From: Gadus chalcogrammus
Lineage: Eukaryota > Chordata > Actinopteri > Gadiformes > Gadidae
Assembly: GCF_026213295.1 (NCBI RefSeq)
Contig: NC_079428.1
Coordinates: 6,863,485-6,927,484, forward strand
Direction: 5' to 3'
DNA: 64,000 bases
Shown: positions 19,101 through 42,583 of the stretch, one piece after another
Position numbering within the stretch: position 1 is the stretch's first letter
Layout: each line of letters opens with the position of its first letter
Position numbers and translations under genes: made by a program
The notes under the pieces: model-generated
The model's database searches: none
Told to the model about the DNA's origin: nothing
What the model saw: the letters and a program-made list of their open reading frames with translations, nothing else

Positions 19101-22100
19101 CCTCCATTGGACAACTGCAATTGTCGAGCATACTGTACATGGTGGCGAGAAAATCGATTCATTGGCCGAAGCATGTTATGACCCGGTATAGTAGAGCCAC
19201 CGGCTGACCTCTTTACGTCACCAGCAACAACAAACTCGGGCGGCATTCGAGACGGATGTTTTCAGTAGACGGCTGTCAGTTCACTTCGGGTCCATGTCAT
19301 TTCTCCGACTCTATTGTTCCGACCTCTCGGTCGTATGCGGACTCCTCCGGCCGCGGGGCAGCGGTAGAGTCCAGCCGGAGGAGTCCGCATACGACCGAGA
19401 CGTCGGAAAAAATAGAGTCGGAGAAATGACATGGACCCGAAGTGAACTGACAGCTGTCCCTCACACGGCAACAATCCCTTTCTCCTCCATGTAGCGTTTC
19501 AATCTGGACTGCAGAGAGCCAAAGCCAAAGTTCCTTTCCCCCAATTCCTTCTCCACCATGGCCGAGATACCCCCAGTACGAGTCTTTGTTGTGGAAGTAC
19601 CAGAGAGTCGGAGAACCAGACGCAGTCTTTAAGATTCATAATATCAGAGAATATCCCCGTCAGTTAGGCCGCGGCGCATTCAATGAATAAAGATCGTAAA
19701 CGCGTCGGAAGAAAAAAAAACATTTATTTTGACAGATGTGCACGATGTTACTACTTAACAACATCGTTGATGACCACCGTTTAGGAAACCATGTACTTTT
19801 AATTCAGCCTTGGGTGAACTCGAAGCTTAGTGTGTACTGGATGCATGTTGATGATGATTCTTATAGGGGGTAATGGCATAACACTGGCTTCCTGCATCTT
19901 CTGCGTCACCTTTTTAAACAGTTCGACGTTTCTCGTTTTCCGATGGCGACAACCATAAATATATCAAGTAATAATTGAATATTTATATTTATAAAGAAAT
20001 AAGAATTATTTATATGTCAATGGCGACAACCACACGACTACGGTCTCCGTCTCCTTGTACTTCTGGCTCACGTCCCCCGTCCGCAAGATCTCGAGCATGC
20101 GCAGAACACGAACTCCGATATGCGATACGATGCTAGTATACATGCAGGTAGAAAGCCGACTATGAACGAGTTATCTAGGTGTTCTCATCCGATTTCGCTC
20201 GTCCGTGCCGATTTCTGTGCGCAGGTGATCGGTTAAAGGGGTTTAAATGCAATTTGCAATTTCCTGTTGAGGTCTTATTAGTTTATTTACCCGATTATGA
20301 CTGCATGTAAACGCACTGAGAATCTCTCCTCCCTTTCGCAGCCTCCCTGCCTCCGAAAATGGGTGACTCCATCTTGACCTCGCTGTCCCTCCTGCCCTCT
20401 GGGAAGCCGCCCTCCGCCCAGCCGACAGCGGTCGGCCACAGCCCCTCCTCGAGGAGCAAGCCGGGCGCCAGGCGCCCGACAGACGCCGCGGAGAATACGA
20501 GCCAGTTTATCTCGCCGGTCATCGGGCTGATATCCAACAAAGACGTGCCGGCCATGATCACGGCGGCCGGCAGGAAGAAGGCGGCGAAGGACAAGGAGGA
20601 GAGCGAGAGGAGCAACGGAGTGAAACGCAAACAGCCCGACGCCGGCGAGGAAGAAGGAGCGTGCACGGAGGAGGAGGAGGAGGAGGAGGAGGAGTGGAGC
20701 CCGGCGGGGCGTGGCACCGCTAAAAGGGGCCGGAGGAGTTCGAAGAAGCGGCGCGGAAGACCGAGTGGACGCCAGCGGAGCCGAAGCAAGAGTCTCTCGG
20801 AAGACGGCGACGGAGAGCCGGACACAGCGGGGCCCCTGAGTGAGGCCCGCGGGGCCCGGCCAGCCCTGTTCTCCTCCTGTCTGCGCCGGCAGCCCACGGT
20901 GCTCCTCCGCAGGCTGGACCAGGCAGCGTTGGGCACCGCTAATGCTGAAGGTGCGGGGTTCAAGCGTGAACATGACGACGACGACGACGACGACGACAAC
21001 AACGGCGAGCAGGGAAGTAGTGGCAACGTGCGCACCAAGAAGAATGTGCTCAAGATCTCAGCGGGGAAACGGAGGAAGGGCAAGACCCAGCCCCCCTGTT
21101 CAGATGACAAAGAGTAAGAGACAGGAGCATACATGGAGTGCTTATTTTCTTATGGTTCTTTCAACCTCAATGCTTGAGAGAATAGGGTGAATAGATGATT
21201 ATCGGATGGTGATCGGCGCCTTACCACAGAGGGCATAGTTAAAAAGGATTGGTAATATGGGTGGTATCTGCTTTCTTCTATTCTGCTTCGAAAGGCTTCT
21301 GCAGAGGTCGGCCTCTAACGGCTTTTAACCTTTTTGTATCTTCCCCTTCCTGAACCCTCTTTGGTCCATCTTTATGGTTTGAATGTTTTAAGTGTTTCTA
21401 TAGCAGAAAATGTAATCAAGTGAACTGGGGTGAACTTCAAAAGCAGCCTATTAAAAAAAACTGTCTTGTGTTTTGAAAAATATTTTTAAATAATAAAAAA
21501 ATAAGAATCGTGTCCAAAAAATGTAGTGTGTAGTTATTCTTCCAGGAAGTTATCCTTTATTTCCATTTCCATATGATACAGCTAATAACATATTCAAATT
21601 TGTAGTAATAAGTACCGTTAAATTGCAGCTTAGTAGCAAGACTACTACTTCCCATAGCCTTCTAAGCATAGTGTTTTTTAACTTTGCAATCCTAGGTGAA
21701 AAATAAACATTATTTTTTTCAGAACAAATCTTTCTGGGAACAACTTTCATTGACTCATTCTTCATGTATTGTTTCCATTTATTTTTTTACAGGAATTGTC
21801 ATGTATATCCAGGTATATCCAGCCCTCCAACAATTACAGGTGATATAAAATTCCTGCATTTTTAAGTTGGTATGATAACTTTGTATAGGGACTTTTGCAA
21901 CAATGGGTTGATGCCATGTAGACATAACTGCGGATTATGTGTCAATTTTGATGTGTAGAGTCACATCACACACCCGGAGAAAGCGACGACGTCATAGGAG
22001 ATTCTGAGGATGAGGCCACAAAGAACTTTAAGGGGATGGTATGTACAAAAGAAACCTGTCTGGTAAGAAGGGAATAATTTCTCTGCTTAGCTCTGACCAG

Positions 22101-22359
22101 TAGTGGTGCATTGTGAGACATGAAAAAAAACATGCACATCCAGAGACATGCATTGTGTATTGAATGGATGAAAAACTATATTGTTGTGTCCCTATCATTT
22201 GATTGATGCTGAAAGATTATAATATAGTGTGTTTGTGTTTTTGTGTCCCAGCTGTTTGTGAAGCGTTACTACAAGACCAAACACGACACCTATGTTCCAA
22301 CTCTGCGTGAATTCTGTAAACCTTGGATGGCCAGGCCTAACTTGCTCTCCCCCGGCTGA
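16197..22359 (+). CDS. tinf2: TERF1-interacting nuclear factor 2 (TIN2, shelterin)
   Basis: Ten exons: 16197-16224, 16522-16724, 17198-17308, 17521-17616, 17789-17899, 18625-18748, 20342-21113, 21793-21839, 21959-22038, 22252-22359. All phases agree (1680 nt, 559 aa; human TIN2 is 451). The start is MAAKEPEEN joined to DVSLPFPALQLLAPP. The N-terminal TIN2 domain (residues about 10-220) includes VRLVSAAVWKVLKQRDV, HQGKLTLGLRGR, DPAERLQFFKEEFPEEYG and WLSTAPPVLEECAQA, the TRFH-like fold that binds TRF2/TPP1. Exon 7 is a long Lys/Arg/Glu/Asp-rich insert with an 8-Asp run near 20980. The C-terminus has DSEDEA and YYKTKHDTYVPTLREF, the counterpart of the conserved human YQKTKFDTLIPTL segment. The human TRF1-binding FxLxP motif is not obvious; QFISPVIGL is a possible degenerate equivalent. 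TIN2 bridges TRF1, TRF2 and TPP1 at telomeres. Introns hold a MITE (18108-18561) and a long hairpin (19272-19457). Confidence 0.94.
18108..18561. mobile_element. MITE-like element with 13-bp terminal inverted repeats
   Basis: Ends are gtgctgcacgatt (18108-18120) and its reverse complement (18549-18561). The AT-rich interior contains ttgcgattattgtcg-type sequence next to each end and no transposase frame. It lies in tinf2 intron 6. A gcacgat start of this type is common in teleost non-autonomous DNA transposons; the superfamily is not assigned. Confidence 0.75.
19272..19457. repeat. Long near-perfect inverted repeat (about 80-bp arms, 22-bp loop)
   Basis: Arms 19272-19351 and 19374-19457 are reverse complements with only a few mismatches/indels; the loop is cgcggggcagcggtagagtcca-like. 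In intron 6 of tinf2, so the pre-mRNA would form a long hairpin. May be a MITE or a recent fold-back. Confidence 0.92.
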
Positions 22360-22524
22360 TGGAAGAGATGGCGTAGATGCATGTTCACTGTCATGTGTGT
22401 GTGATGTCACTTATTAAATTATGTTTACGCCTTTTTAACATAAGCTACATGATCATGGAATGGGACGCATTTTATGTTGGCTTCTTACTTAAAAAATGTT
22501 ATCCAAACTACATATGTATATATC

Positions 22525-22530
22525 AATAAA
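22525..22530 (+). terminator. tinf2 polyadenylation signal
   Basis: AATAAA about 165 nt after the tinf2 stop; an ATTAAA variant lies at about 22413. Both are plausible. Confidence 0.5.
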
Positions 22531-22559
22531 ATTATAATGTATTTCAACCAGAGCATTTA

Positions 22560-23601
22560 AATGGATTGAATGTCCTTATGTAGATAGGAATAATGTATTA
22601 TAATTTGATTTAAATACTTTTTGCCGTTTTTTGCCGTCCAAACTACAATAAGTCTGATGTCTGGATTGTATTTTTAATAAGTTAATAACCTTGCTTGATT
22701 CGCCTAATTGTGTATGGTTTGCTTTGTCAATATCCAACATGGTTTTCCAACAGATTTCTCATTCATCCAAAAAATATTTAAGCTGGAAAGATGTATTAAG
22801 TTGTTAATGTCTTACAACTGTAATATTACAATACTAGCAAAACTATTAGCACAACTCGATTTAAACTCCTGTGTTAAATTATGATGTAACATGAGCCTGA
22901 CATTGCCAGATGTCAGGCTGTCAGTTTGATTATTAGTCTGGAACCTCAGTTCATTTTGCATTTCCAAGTGGCATTATCAACAGCCGCAGACCGAAATGCC
23001 TCTGAACGCAATTGGTAAGACCGATCACCAATCCAAGCAATTAACCGCACAACATCAGGGGCAGCCTTTGGTTGTTTTATCGGACAACCAAGATGATTTT
23101 GTGCTCTTATAAGGTGCTTCTCTGTGCAGTCATCAAAATGAACCCACCCAATATTAGATAAACAGTTGTGATTTGCCCGACCCAGGACAGGTCGGCTAAG
23201 AGGGGGTGGGGGGGTCAGATACATAGGCCAGAGCAAATACAAAAATTAACTGGCAGATGGGTTTGGTTCCCAGGCTAACAATTAAATGAAATGGCAGAGG
23301 AAATAAGTTGAACTTTTAAAAATGGCAGTTTCCACCAGTTTGTTTTTATTCTTCTGATGCTTTGTAAATAAGGCACAACGATCACTCCCACTTCATAAAC
23401 ACGTTTTCCCCTATTGTATCGTACAAGATCAAATCTCTTTAAAGACCATGACAGATATAGACACGCATCTATACTCGCTGACCTTTTACATCTTAGGGAA
23501 AAAAACAATTTAACAAATCAATGAATGGAATTAATAGATGGCTAATCCGCATTTGTGGACACACGCTATTTAAAGTGTGTGAGCCGGTTGCATTGGCTGG
23601 T
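22560..23601. other. Intergenic region between convergent tinf2 and dhrs4
   Basis: Contains a probable dispersed repeat at about 22890-23280 (a 98-residue minus-strand frame with no recognisable domain) and a minus-strand AATAAA (23350-23345) that could terminate dhrs4. Otherwise AT-rich with nothing recognised. Confidence 0.5.
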
Positions 23602-26437
<2,836 letters not shown>

Positions 26438-28483
26438 CACCTGCGGACGGAGAACGGCGATGGGCCGCGCGTTAAGGATGTAGGTCAAAGGGCGAGGCGG
26501 TTGCTAGAGTAAATAAGACGCAGAAGGAGCCATATACGCCATGTTGGCTGCATGTAGGCAGGGTTGGTTTGAGGGGCAGCAGACAGCCAGTGCAAAGGCA
26601 CACGGCAAAACCAATAACTTGCACAAATAAACCCAAACGAGCGTAGGAATGATCAAATGTGGGTCAAAAACGTTCCTCTTTGAATGAATGGAAGGTTAGC
26701 GGTATAGGTTGTGCATAACAACTTACTATCTTTCTAGCTAAGCTAGAATTGGACCATAGTTCAATAGCAGGTTTTTTCAGCCAATGACTTACGAGGCGGA
26801 ACCTGGCTTCTTATTCACCATCGCCTAATAAGATTATTCAGTAACAAATCAGACCGTTTTTTCTGTATAAAAGAAGCATCTTGCACTGTTGCTTATTTTC
26901 TTTTGCCGAAGTCCGATTTTAAAAACTTCTCATTAATTGCCCTATAGAGTATAAGACAAGTCAAACAGACTAATAACCTGAATTATGATCATTTCTATTT
27001 TTACATCATTATCAGTCTCGTCACTGAATTAGCATCTTTATTTCAATGTCTTAAGTGTTTGCACTTCACATATATCTGTCCTAATCTCAGCACACTTGTT
27101 TAGAAAAGCAAAACTAATTCTAACGTGACCCTCTACAAGAGATAAGAAACGAACATCTTATGCGATCAATCCATTGTGACATGTTGACCTTACCTTGTGC
27201 AAAAAAGATGATTAGACTTAAAATAGAAATATGTTCATGCAGACTGCGGATGTCAGGCACTAGAGTTAAATGATTCTTATTAAACTTCCATGAAGTCTTG
27301 ACAGGTCACCAACCATGGCCACAACCGTCCACGACCACAACCCGACGTGATGATGACGTACATGTGTTATTTTCCGGTCACGGTGGGGCTCCTTTTTTTA
27401 ATTTTCAAAATAAAAGCCATTAACCGTAGTTACATCTCCACGATTTCCCAAATACAAAATGCAATGCAATTCAAAATAGAAAATAACCGCAGGAAAGTTT
27501 AGTTTTATAAACAAAAAATATCAATCGTGTTTACCATAAACGTTACACTAGTCATGGGTCAGGGATAAAAACGGTTTATCATGACACTGGTATATTTCTT
27601 CCGCCAAAGGGGGGCGCGCGCCGCCACGATGACGTGATGCTGAAAATGCTCCCAGATTCTGACCATTGAAACAAAAGTGATTTTGCATATCTCGGGCTGC
27701 CCGTGAGAGTGAAGTTTGAATATCTTCGACGTAAAGGGTAAACACGCAATCTATCTAACGCTTATTTATTAATATGCTGCGTTTTTGTCAAGCCACAAAT
27801 TCATAATTATGCTTATCTAACGCTGCCATTGCCTTTGAAAAATTCTTGCAGTATACGGAGTGGACGGCTTAAAGATAGCTTTTTGTAGCTCCTATGGAGT
27901 GGGCCGCGGTTACGTTACACAGTTGCTATTAATGGTATTTATTTAGTTTTCTAATGACTGTGAGGAAAACTGCTATGCTTTGACATTGGCGACAGAATGT
28001 AGCGAACGTGTATCTTCACGTTACAATGTGTAATTTGAAATCCAAGCTAAGTGATAGCATTGGTGTGGGGTACTGTGGTCGCTGGGCGTGGAAACACTAG
28101 ACAGCTGCTGATGCCTGCCTACTCTCCCATTTTCATGTTTAAACCAATATCCAGCCTTACACGAGTGCGACTTGGTATTATCATCATCCAGGATTGACTG
28201 TGCGACCTATCTTTCCAACTGATGGTAGGAATCTCTTAAGACGACTACAGCAGCGGGGATTGGCTTTCCTGAAGGAGACCGGGTGGCAATGCATTCAGCG
28301 GAGACCCAGCTGTGCAACAGCAGCAAGTTTCTCCACTGGCCGATGCATTCGTGATGTTCGGCGGTGAGGGAGAGACAACGAATCTTCAACTAGATGGATG
28401 ACCCCGACCGACCAAAGCTTTAATGGACGGAGCCCGCAAATATTAGACGATTCATAGCATTGTCTTAAAAAGACATAACAACA
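26438..28483. other. Intergenic region between divergent dhrs4 and efs
   Basis: Two kilobases upstream of both start codons. No ORF of interest. The part adjoining efs (about 28080-28483) is probably its 5' untranslated region; no TATA box was identified for either gene. Confidence 0.5.
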
Positions 28484-36457
<7,974 letters not shown>

Positions 36458-38310
36458 TCTTCGTGACCTTCGTGGTCATCATCATCATCATCATAGTCGT
36501 CGCCACGTTTACACAACACCTGTGGGTTTTTTGTTTTTTAATTACCTTTTTTTTTTGGGTTGGGAGGGTTAAAATGGAGGTCAAGAGTTGATGCAAACGG
36601 AGTCAAATCGTCGAGCGCGCTGCAACTGCACCCAAGCTGGATCTTTTTTTTTTTTTTTGCGTGTTCAATTTGGTTGTGTGTGTGTGTGTGTGTGTGTTTG
36701 TGTGTTGCCTTGCCCGTTTGTGTTTTTTTATTTTTTTAATACCTGACCGGTTTGTGTGTGTGTCTTTGCGTGTTGATAACTTATTGTTTTATTATATATA
36801 TATTTGACACCTCACTGTCAAGTTGAGCTGCTTTGCTTTCTGCAGTGCTTTGTGTTTGACCTTTTTTGCGGTTTATTATCTAGGTAATTCCCTCCGCCAT
36901 ATTTAGCAGTTCCCTGGATGTTTGACCCGCTTCACTTTAAGCTTTTAATTTTTAGCTGTTCAACTTCATTTTCCCCAACCAACAACCCAAAATTATTTTT
37001 TCCAGTTGGCTAGCATCCCTCTCTGTTCCATACTGCCATATACCCACCCCTTTGGTGAAAAGTCGGAGCACCCATATCAGGCAGTACACAGCCTACACAC
37101 TATGAAGAGAAAGATATATGCAGAGATTGGTAGGAAAGTGGAAGCGCATTGAACCCTTTAGCAGGGTGCGGTGTAATGGGGAACTGTTTCGGTTCCCACA
37201 GCGTTCCATGGGTGGAGGTTCACAAACCAGTTGGCCCGGTTTACCTATCCCAACCTGTCGCGCTGAAGTTCACGGGTCTCCCATGTCTTGCTTTTTGTCG
37301 TTTTCCCTTCTGTCTGTCATGCTGTTACTTCGGTTGATTTGGTTTCCTAGCTGGCATCGCTAGCCTTCCCATGTGTCCTTTTTCAGTCCTTTTGTATATA
37401 ATTGCCGAACCGGAAAGAGGGACAGGGAAAACATATTATATCTGAACTAAAGAGAGAAGTATTTTTATGCGGATATACACATACACAGACAGTACTGCGA
37501 GATGGCTTGGTGTTTTGGCGCCTGCATCGAGACCACCCATGTTTATGTGTAATACACCTGTTTCCCATCTGTCACTTCTCCAGGTTCCATTTTTACACTA
37601 CTCAAGTCGCCAGCCATAATATGGGTCACAGTCTACCAGAATAGTATGCAACTGTTGTGGAATATGAAACTGACCCACAATAGATATCGTTATTTATTTA
37701 TTTTCAGAGACTGGTTTTGTTCAACACTAGATGTTTAAATTTCCCCCAATAACGTTTTTTTTAGCGCCCATTAAGAACCTTTTTTTCTGCTTTAGTGTGC
37801 CATCTAGTGGGGATTGCAGTGTTATTTGCTAATACCGGTGGCAATAGGTCCAAAATGTATAATAAGCATCGCCCATAAATGGTCCAATATATATTTATTG
37901 TCAAATTTGTACTTTTACTTTCGGATTTGCATGGCTTTAATTTTATACGTATGCACATTTTGGCGTATGCACAACCAGGGACGATTTCACTCGGTGAATT
38001 TAATCTTTTTATTTTCGTTTTTTTTAAGAACTTTTACTTGTGAAACAATGGTTCTTCTTTCCTTTTGTACGAAACTGTTTTTTACACTAAGAACTCCGTT
38101 TGAGTCGGCCTTTTTTTCTGCAAGATTTGAAGCAAATCTTCTGTCCAAGGTTTATCTACATTATGGAACATGTAATGCCTGTATTGTATTTCCCATGTAA
38201 AAGCACAAATACATGCTTCGTTTAAAAGAAAACATTTTTTGTTTTTCCTGTCTGTCTCTCTAGGTTTGTTCTATTCAGTAAAACGTTCAGAATAAATAAT
38301 TGTCTGAAGG
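36458..38310 (+). other. efs 3' untranslated region and short gap to acin1
   Basis: T-rich non-coding sequence with small (ATC)n, (TG)n tracts and no supported ORF. AATAAA at 38291-38296 is the likely end of efs transcripts, only about 210 bp before the acin1 start codon. Confidence 0.6.
38291..38296 (+). terminator. efs polyadenylation signal
   Basis: AATAAA followed by a GT/G-rich stretch (gggggggggg cttttgttt) within 30 bp, a normal cleavage context. Confidence 0.55.
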
Positions 38311-38508
38311 GGGGGGGGCTTTTGTTTAATATTGCAATTGATAAAACCACTATCCGATTATTCACAATTTTAAAACTACATCAAATGTACAGTAAGTATT
38401 TAGTTGCATTTTTTTGTACTGTTAAATCTATTTCCGGAAATTGCCGAAGTCTGGGGCTCCGGGGGAAGCCGAGGCTTGTTGGGAGTTTAGACGAGCGGAG
38501 GCAGCAAA

Positions 38509-40411
38509 ATGGCGGATGAAGATATTACGCTTGATGGAAAACCTCTACATTCGCTCCGAGTTGCGGACCTTAAAGCTGCTCTTGAGCAAAGAAAACTCCC
38601 TAAAAGTGGACCGAAAAATGCACTGATAAAGCGCCTAAAAGGGGTACGTTGTGTTTCTATGTGGGGACGTATGTCGAGTCCGTACAAGTTAAGCAGGAGG
38701 GGAGAGATCGGGATTGACGTTAAAGGCCGTAACGTTGTGTAGATCCCGGAGCGGGAATACAGATATTGGCTATTGCGCAGAACTCTAAAACTAGATAAAT
38801 AGTTGTCGCTTTTTTTATTCGCCGTTGTATTTATTCGGAGTTGCGTGTACTCCCTCAAATGTGTGCACATTGTTGCACTGAGTTGAACTATGCACCTGTC
38901 AAGTCGAGGCCTAGCGTTTAGTGGCGTGCAGAGCCATCACACACTGTACTATACTGTAGTTCATAATCGGCCCGCCGCTCTGTGTGTCAGTATGGGGAGG
39001 GGGTGGGGAGTTGGGGATGGTAGTTGCGCGTCGACATTCGCAAATGTAAACAGTTAAAATGGCGATATATATAAACCCACCTTTACTGTAATCAAATGTT
39101 GACATTTGCCCAGGAAGTTTGTTGCATCCGTGTTAAGCCCCTTAGATTTTGATAGGATCCACGGTAATGAATCAAAAACGAACGTGTGTTTTGTGTACAC
39201 TAATGACAACGTGCATGGGTTTCCTCGGGGGAAGTAGTTAGCCCCTGTACTCCTCTGGTTATAAGGCATTTATGATTGTATCGTGGGAGAGAACCGTGCA
39301 CCGTATTCGCACACTAGAGATCAAATCCAATTGAATGACAAGAGCAACTGTTGCCAAAGCGACATTTGTTCGAAATCACCGTCCACTGGGCGGTGTAATG
39401 GGCGGGTTAACAGATATACCGAGGACATTTATTTGGGACGGACCAAGCTGGTATTCATGCACAAGCCATAAAGACCACAAATAAAATAATACTTAAAAAA
39501 GCAAAATGTCCTTTCCAATTCCATCCAAATGTGTTTGCCAACCTAACCAACCCCAATACAAGGGGGCAACTTGCGCCAAGTGTTCATAAAGTGTATTGCT
39601 TTTTCAGAATTCGTTGAATATATCAATAAATGGATGTATTATTTGTAATGGTTTCTGGCCTCTTCTACAGGCCCTGATGTTGGAAGACCTCCAGAGGTCC
39701 TCGGCCTCTAATTCTGGGCTGCAGCCCAACTCCCAGGTCGGATAAGTATTTATTTTAAATAATATACTTATTCATACTATTATAGTTTGTATCTGTGCTG
39801 TTAGGGTTTTTACTGTGTTTGGAGCTGTATTCTGACCTAAGCAGATACGCTTTTAAATATATAATTATATAATAAAGGATTATATAATGCTTTCCCATAA
39901 CAAAAAACGTCACTATTTGGGTTTTAAAAAGTATTTGGTTTTTTAAACCATATTATGAATGTATACTTAGCGTCCTCTTATTGGGATGGGACAAGGGTAT
40001 TGACGAAAATGTACTTACCGTTTTGAAATGTGCTCCCTCTACAGGCCAATTGCTCTCCTGTAATATATAGCGTTCACATTACTACACCCTATTACTTATC
40101 ATTTACTTGTAACTTACTTAAAATGTAATCATGTTACCTGAAATCCCAAAGGTATTATTGCAATTATTGCACATTTCAGTTTTATAATATCACATCTAAA
40201 TACTACATTTTAGCGTTCCTGCCAAGCAATCTCTTTGGTAGGAAATGGAGAATAGCCTTGTTTGCCGAAATACACGAGGCCTCACATCGGTTTGTGTGTG
40301 TGTGTGTGTGTGTGTGGCAGAGAAGGGTTGTAACAAAAGCACGCCATAGATCAGGTGCATACAGTTAGAGATGGAATGGTGGGCTGTAAAACCTCAATTG
40401 ACTTTGGTGTG

Positions 40412-40442
<31 letters not shown>

Positions 40443-42541
40443 ACCAGATAGGGGAGGAGATGAGCCAGAACAGCTTCATTAAACAGTACCTGGCCACACA
40501 GCAGGAGCTCCTGCGTCAGAAGCTGGAGAGAGAGGCCCAGCACGCCGCCGAGACGGACGGTAACGTTCACACACACGTCTGTTCCTTTCTCCGCCTCCAG
40601 GCAAAAATCCATGCAAGCCTCAAGTTGACCTGCGCGATTGAGTGAACCTGATTGTTTTAACACCTGCCATTACAACCTAACCCTTTTTTACAATTGTAGT
40701 GTACTAATAGTTGACTTCTTATAATACCGGACTTAATGAAAAGGTAGGGTTTAGACATCTTACTTAGGGAGGTCTACACAAGGCCTGCAGACGTTGGGGT
40801 TTGAAACATAACCACCATAACCACAATCATGCCCCTCTGGGCTTATATAGCTGTTTTTGAAAGCCTAGCTGGCGTTCCATAAAGGTGTATATATAACGTC
40901 TATATCATATGTAAAAACAACAACATTATTTCTTCAGTGCTTTTCAGCCTGCAGATATTTTGGTACCACCGTTTCTATAAGGTCCCGGTTCCAAACTTGT
41001 CAAACCCTGAAAATCAATAAGCTCCAAGCTTATCGATGCTGCTATCGAGTCTAGCGATCTTATAACCTAAAGTTATATTTATTTCGAGAGACGAAAGTCG
41101 TGTCTTTTAAATCAAAACACTGGTGCGGAAACATGCATTGATTGCCTGATAAAGATTTTGAATTCCATTTAATTGTCTGCTAACCGGCGTTAAAGTAAAC
41201 AAAAGAATAATCAAATGCCCTCGTTCGCTACATTTCTCATTGGGTCAATCGATTGCTTCATAGCAAGGCTGAGTGGGCAAAGCGGTCAAAGGCGTGGCTA
41301 CATTTCAGTGAGGTCAAAGATGAGGAGGAAATGAAATGGCAATCATGCTCCAGGTACTTACCTTGTAAGAGGGGAGGAACCCAACGGAAATCCTCAAGCA
41401 CCTCAACGAAGCGCATCAGTTAAAAGTAAAGGTAGCACCTTTGCCCGTCTTCGACTCTGAACACCACCAACTCCGGCTGCCGTTGTTGGACAATCACCCC
41501 CCTCCACCCGAGGTATACTTAATGCGAGCACTTCATCAGTGGGTAATGAAGGCCCTGTACACCTCTACACCGTGTGTATCAAGCAAGAAAAGCTCCTCCT
41601 GCGGTCAGATCCGTCCAGAACGGAAGGACCGCTCCGTTCTCCGTTGGTGTCTGATTAAGCAGAAGGTTTGGACCGACCTCTCTGGGAGTGACCCGGAGGA
41701 CAACATCCAGAGGTTCCTGGAGGAGGTGACCACGATGGACCTCAGGTTCAAATCCAGGGGTGACAGAGCTTTCAGCTTGGATCATTTGGAGAAGGCAGCC
41801 ATAGCAGCCCACGCTACAGAAGCAGGAGAGGTCCCAACTCCCCAACATCAAGGACGGCCTTTACACAACCAAGGAAGCTCAGTACAGACCTCTAAAGAAT
41901 TATTCCCGCTTCCGAGGCTCCCGGTTCCCTCTGTCAAACGTCTATGGGTCATAACATGGGGTTTTTGAATGATCGTACATAACAAACTCTGTAGGCGGCG
42001 AAGAAGTTTTGAATTGCACACTTTTTCCATCTAGTTTCGACCAGGTTTTTGGATTGTTGGTGCCGTTAAAGTAGTAAACGATTATTAATGCTACTTTAAC
42101 GGCACAGACAATCCAAAAACCCAGTCTAAACTAGATGGAAAAACTATGATGATGATGGCACACTGATCCCAGAAGAAGAGATCCCTCCTCTGGCAGTCAC
42201 CGCGGTCCCCTCCAACTCAGCGTCAGACCGCCGTGGAGGAGCGAGAGCGACAGACTTTCCAGCCGGCCTATCAAGAGATCCAGCTGTACAGAGGCCTGCC
42301 CTGGATCATCCCTATGGCCGGAGACCCTGTCCTCTGGTGGTGGGGAAAAGAGAGCCACCCTGCCTCTGCTAGCTGTACCCCCTCACAGCTACCACTGTGT
42401 TCAACCATCCTCTGCCCCTGTGGAGAGGATGGGACCCCCTCAGCCAGCAGAGAGCCTGGAGCACGCCTGACATGGCAGACGTGCACAACTCTAAAGAGCT
42501 CTAGAAAATTTATATTTTTTATTATGTAAAGCATATTATTA

Positions 42542-42583
<42 letters not shown>

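Noticed and set aside
20287..21134. Antisense Ser/Leu-rich frames of 228 and 279 codons
   Set aside because: Shadows of tinf2 exon 7, which has splice sites and matching phase on the plus strand.
22946..23242. 98-codon minus frame as a gene
   Set aside because: No domain, no splice or promoter context, and the sequence has the look of a dispersed teleost repeat.
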